Positions 6,289 to 7,962 of a stretch of 7,962 bases of DNA are shown piece by piece. Below the pieces are notes generated by a model. The model was not told the DNA's origin. It worked only from the letters and a program-made list of their open reading frames with translations, and ran no database searches. A program made the position numbers and the translations under genes. Numbering within the stretch: the first letter of the stretch is position 1; each line of letters starts with the position of its first letter. The DNA comes from an uncultured Prevotella sp. (lineage in GTDB: Bacteria > Bacteroidota > Bacteroidia > Bacteroidales > Bacteroidaceae): NCBI GenBank assembly GCA_937916075.1, contig CALGHW010000361.1, positions 1-7,962 of the forward strand, in the 5' to 3' direction.

Positions 6289-7962
6289 TTAGTCCTGACT
6301 CATGTCGGCCACCATCTTGCGGTACATGCCGTACATGCGCTGCCGGGAGATATAGCCCTTGAGATGGTTCTCGCTGTCGAGCACGGGCAACCAGTCGGCA
6401 TGGGTCCGGTCGAATATCTTCATCACCTCGGTCATGGGGTCGCCGTCGCGCAGGGTGGCCGCCGGCGGTGTCATGAGTTGGGTGGCCTTGAAGTGGTGGT
6501 ACAGCTCAATACGGAACATGACATGGCGTATTTTGCGGATATCTATCTCGCCCAGCAGATTGCCGGCCTGGTCGAGCACGGGCAGGAAACTGGTGCGGCT
6601 GCGGCTTATCTTATGGACTATCTTGCCCAGGTCCATGTCGGGGCTGACAGCCATATAGTCACGGTCTATCACGCTGTCCAGACTCATCAGGGTGAGGATG
6701 GCGTGGTCGGTATGGTGGGTGATGAGCTTGCCTTGCTTGGCCAGTCGCATGCCATAGATGCTGTGGGGCTCGAAGATGATGATGGTCAGGTAGGAACAGG
6801 TGCTCACGATCATGAGCGGCATGAAGAGGTCGTAACCTCCCGTTATCTCGGCAATGAGAAACATGCCGGTAAGCGGCGCGTGCATCACGCCCGACATGAC
6901 ACCGGCCATCCCCAAGAGGGCGAAATTCTTCTCGGGGATATACACCCCGATGTCATACATGTTCCACAGACGGGCAAAGAGGAAGCCACTGAAGCAGCCC
7001 ACAAACAAGCTGGGGGCAAACGTACCGCCACAACCGCCACCGCCATTGGTGGCCGAGGTGGCAAACACCTTGGTGAGCAGCACGAGGGCCACATAGAGGA
7101 TGAGCAGGTTGCTGTGGCCGGCAAAGAGCGAGTTGTTGAGCATCTGGTCCCAGTCGGCCGTGGTCTTGCCGCCCAACAACAGGTTGCAGGCGCCATAGCC
7201 CTCGCCATAGAGCGAGGGGAAGAGGAAGATAAGCAAACTGAGGATGATGCCGCCGATAAGCAACTTGACATAGGGCCGGTCCTTAAACCGAGAAAAGATG
7301 CCCTCGCAATAAGTCATGCTACGGATAAAGTAAAGACTCACCAAGCCGCACAGCACACCCAAAAGCACACCGGCCGGGATGCGCTCCACAGTCCAGTCGC
7401 TGTCGAGATGGAAGGTGAACAGGGCCGTGGAACCACTGAATATATAGGTGAAGCAAGTGGCCGTCACGCACGACACGAGTATGGGCAGCAGCGAGGCCAT
7501 GGTCAGGTCGATCATGAGCACCTCCAGGGTGAAGACCAAGCCGGCTATCGGGGCCTTGAAGATACCGGCGATGGCACCGGCGGCTCCACAGCCCACCAAG
7601 ACCATGAGCATCTTGTTGTCAAGCTTGAAGAGCTGCCCCAGGTTACTGCCGATGGCCGAGCCGGTGAGCACGATAGGTGCCTCGGCACCCACCGAACCGC
7701 CAAAGCCGATGGTGATGGCCGAGGCAATGACGGACGACCAGCAGTTGTGACCCCTGAGCCGGCTGCGCTTGCTGCTGATGGCATAAAGGATACGGGTGAT
7801 ACCGTGGCTGATATTGTCCTTGACGACATAGCGCACAAAGAGCGACGTGAGGTAGATGCCCACCACGGGGTATACCAGGTAGAGCCAGTTGGCCGTGGCT
7901 GTGTCAAACGAGCTGGTGAGCAACAGCACAATCTCGTTGATGAGACTGTGCAGGATGAAGGC
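6289..7962 (-). CDS. CLC-family chloride channel/transporter with C-terminal CBS pair, 5'-truncated by right window edge
   Basis: Integral membrane protein moving chloride (possibly with proton exchange) across the inner membrane. The frame is open to the right edge, so the true start lies beyond 7962; a GTG at 7929 is not the start because eleven further in-frame codons precede it. Numbering visible residues from the edge, the CLC signatures are GAEAP (92-96) with the gating glutamate at 94, GTFAP (313-317) for the GxFxP filter motif, and the chloride-coordinating tyrosine in SIYGMR (about 403). The first filter motif is divergent (SHGIT, 52-56). The position of the intracellular proton-glutamate is valine (FTLEVLM, Glu147-Val148), as in channel-type CLCs. 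Two CBS domains follow (about 428-486 and 494-556), ending KMVADMSQD; they usually bind adenine nucleotides and tune the channel. 557 residues are visible. It precedes fmt by 62 bases on the same strand. Confidence 0.93.
   Translation of the reverse strand, partial: AFILHSLINEIVLLLTSSFDTATANWLYLVYPVVGIYLTSLFVRYVVKDNISHGITRILYAISSKRSRLRGHNCWSSVIASAITIGFGGSVGAEAPIVLTGSAIGSNLGQLFKLDNKMLMVLVGCGAAGAIAGIFKAPIAGLVFTLEVLMIDLTMASLLPILVSCVTATCFTYIFSGSTALFTFHLDSDWTVERIPAGVLLGVLCGLVSLYFIRSMTYCEGIFSRFKDRPYVKLLIGGIILSLLIFLFPSLYGEGYGACNLLLGGKTTADWDQMLNNSLFAGHSNLLILYVALVLLTKVFATSATNGGGGCGGTFAPSLFVGCFSGFLFARLWNMYDIGVYIPEKNFALLGMAGVMSGVMHAPLTGMFLIAEITGGYDLFMPLMIVSTCSYLTIIIFEPHSIYGMRLAKQGKLITHHTDHAILTLMSLDSVIDRDYMAVSPDMDLGKIVHKISRSRTSFLPVLDQAGNLLGEIDIRKIRHVMFRIELYHHFKATQLMTPPAATLRDGDPMTEVMKIFDRTHADWLPVLDSENHLKGYISRQRMYGMYRKMVADMSQD

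Overview
The window most likely comes from a Bacteroidota genome, probably Bacteroidales such as Prevotella or Bacteroides relatives. A -33/-7 promoter of the Bacteroidetes type (TTTG, 20 bases, TATATTTG) lies upstream of one gene pair. Recognisable Shine-Dalgarno sites are almost absent. The protein sequences look like Bacteroidales orthologues. Every gene I can support is on the minus strand, so transcription runs from the right edge to the left edge.

Right part (about 4376-7962): a GC-rich housekeeping block (hand count 65% GC on 5281-5340). In transcription order it holds a CLC chloride channel/transporter with two CBS domains (its start lies beyond the window), fmt (methionyl-tRNA formyltransferase), an unlisted 42-residue small protein, and rpe (ribulose-phosphate 3-epimerase). 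Gaps are short (62, 79 and 14 bases), so co-transcription is likely.

Middle part (about 3556-4375): an AT-rich mntA-hepT toxin-antitoxin pair (hand count 22% GC on 3781-3840) with its own promoter. The antitoxin nucleotidyltransferase gene comes first and overlaps the HEPN ribonuclease gene by 17 bases. Then comes a stretch of about 640 bases (2912-3555) with no convincing gene but several inverted repeats and a cluster of small palindromes.

Left part (1-2911): an MmeI-like DNA methyltransferase of 919 residues, followed 8 bases later by the first 47 codons of a probable DEAD/DEAH-box helicase cut off by the left edge. The two form a restriction-modification or phage-defence operon. The methyltransferase has a sharp AT-rich core (about 520-1380; 28% GC on 841-900 against 48% on 1561-1620) that matches its target-recognition region, which suggests that specificity was exchanged by recombination.

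Overall, a core translation/metabolism block sits next to an accessory defence island (toxin-antitoxin plus modification/helicase operon). No tRNA, rRNA, CRISPR array, transposase or complete insertion sequence was seen.
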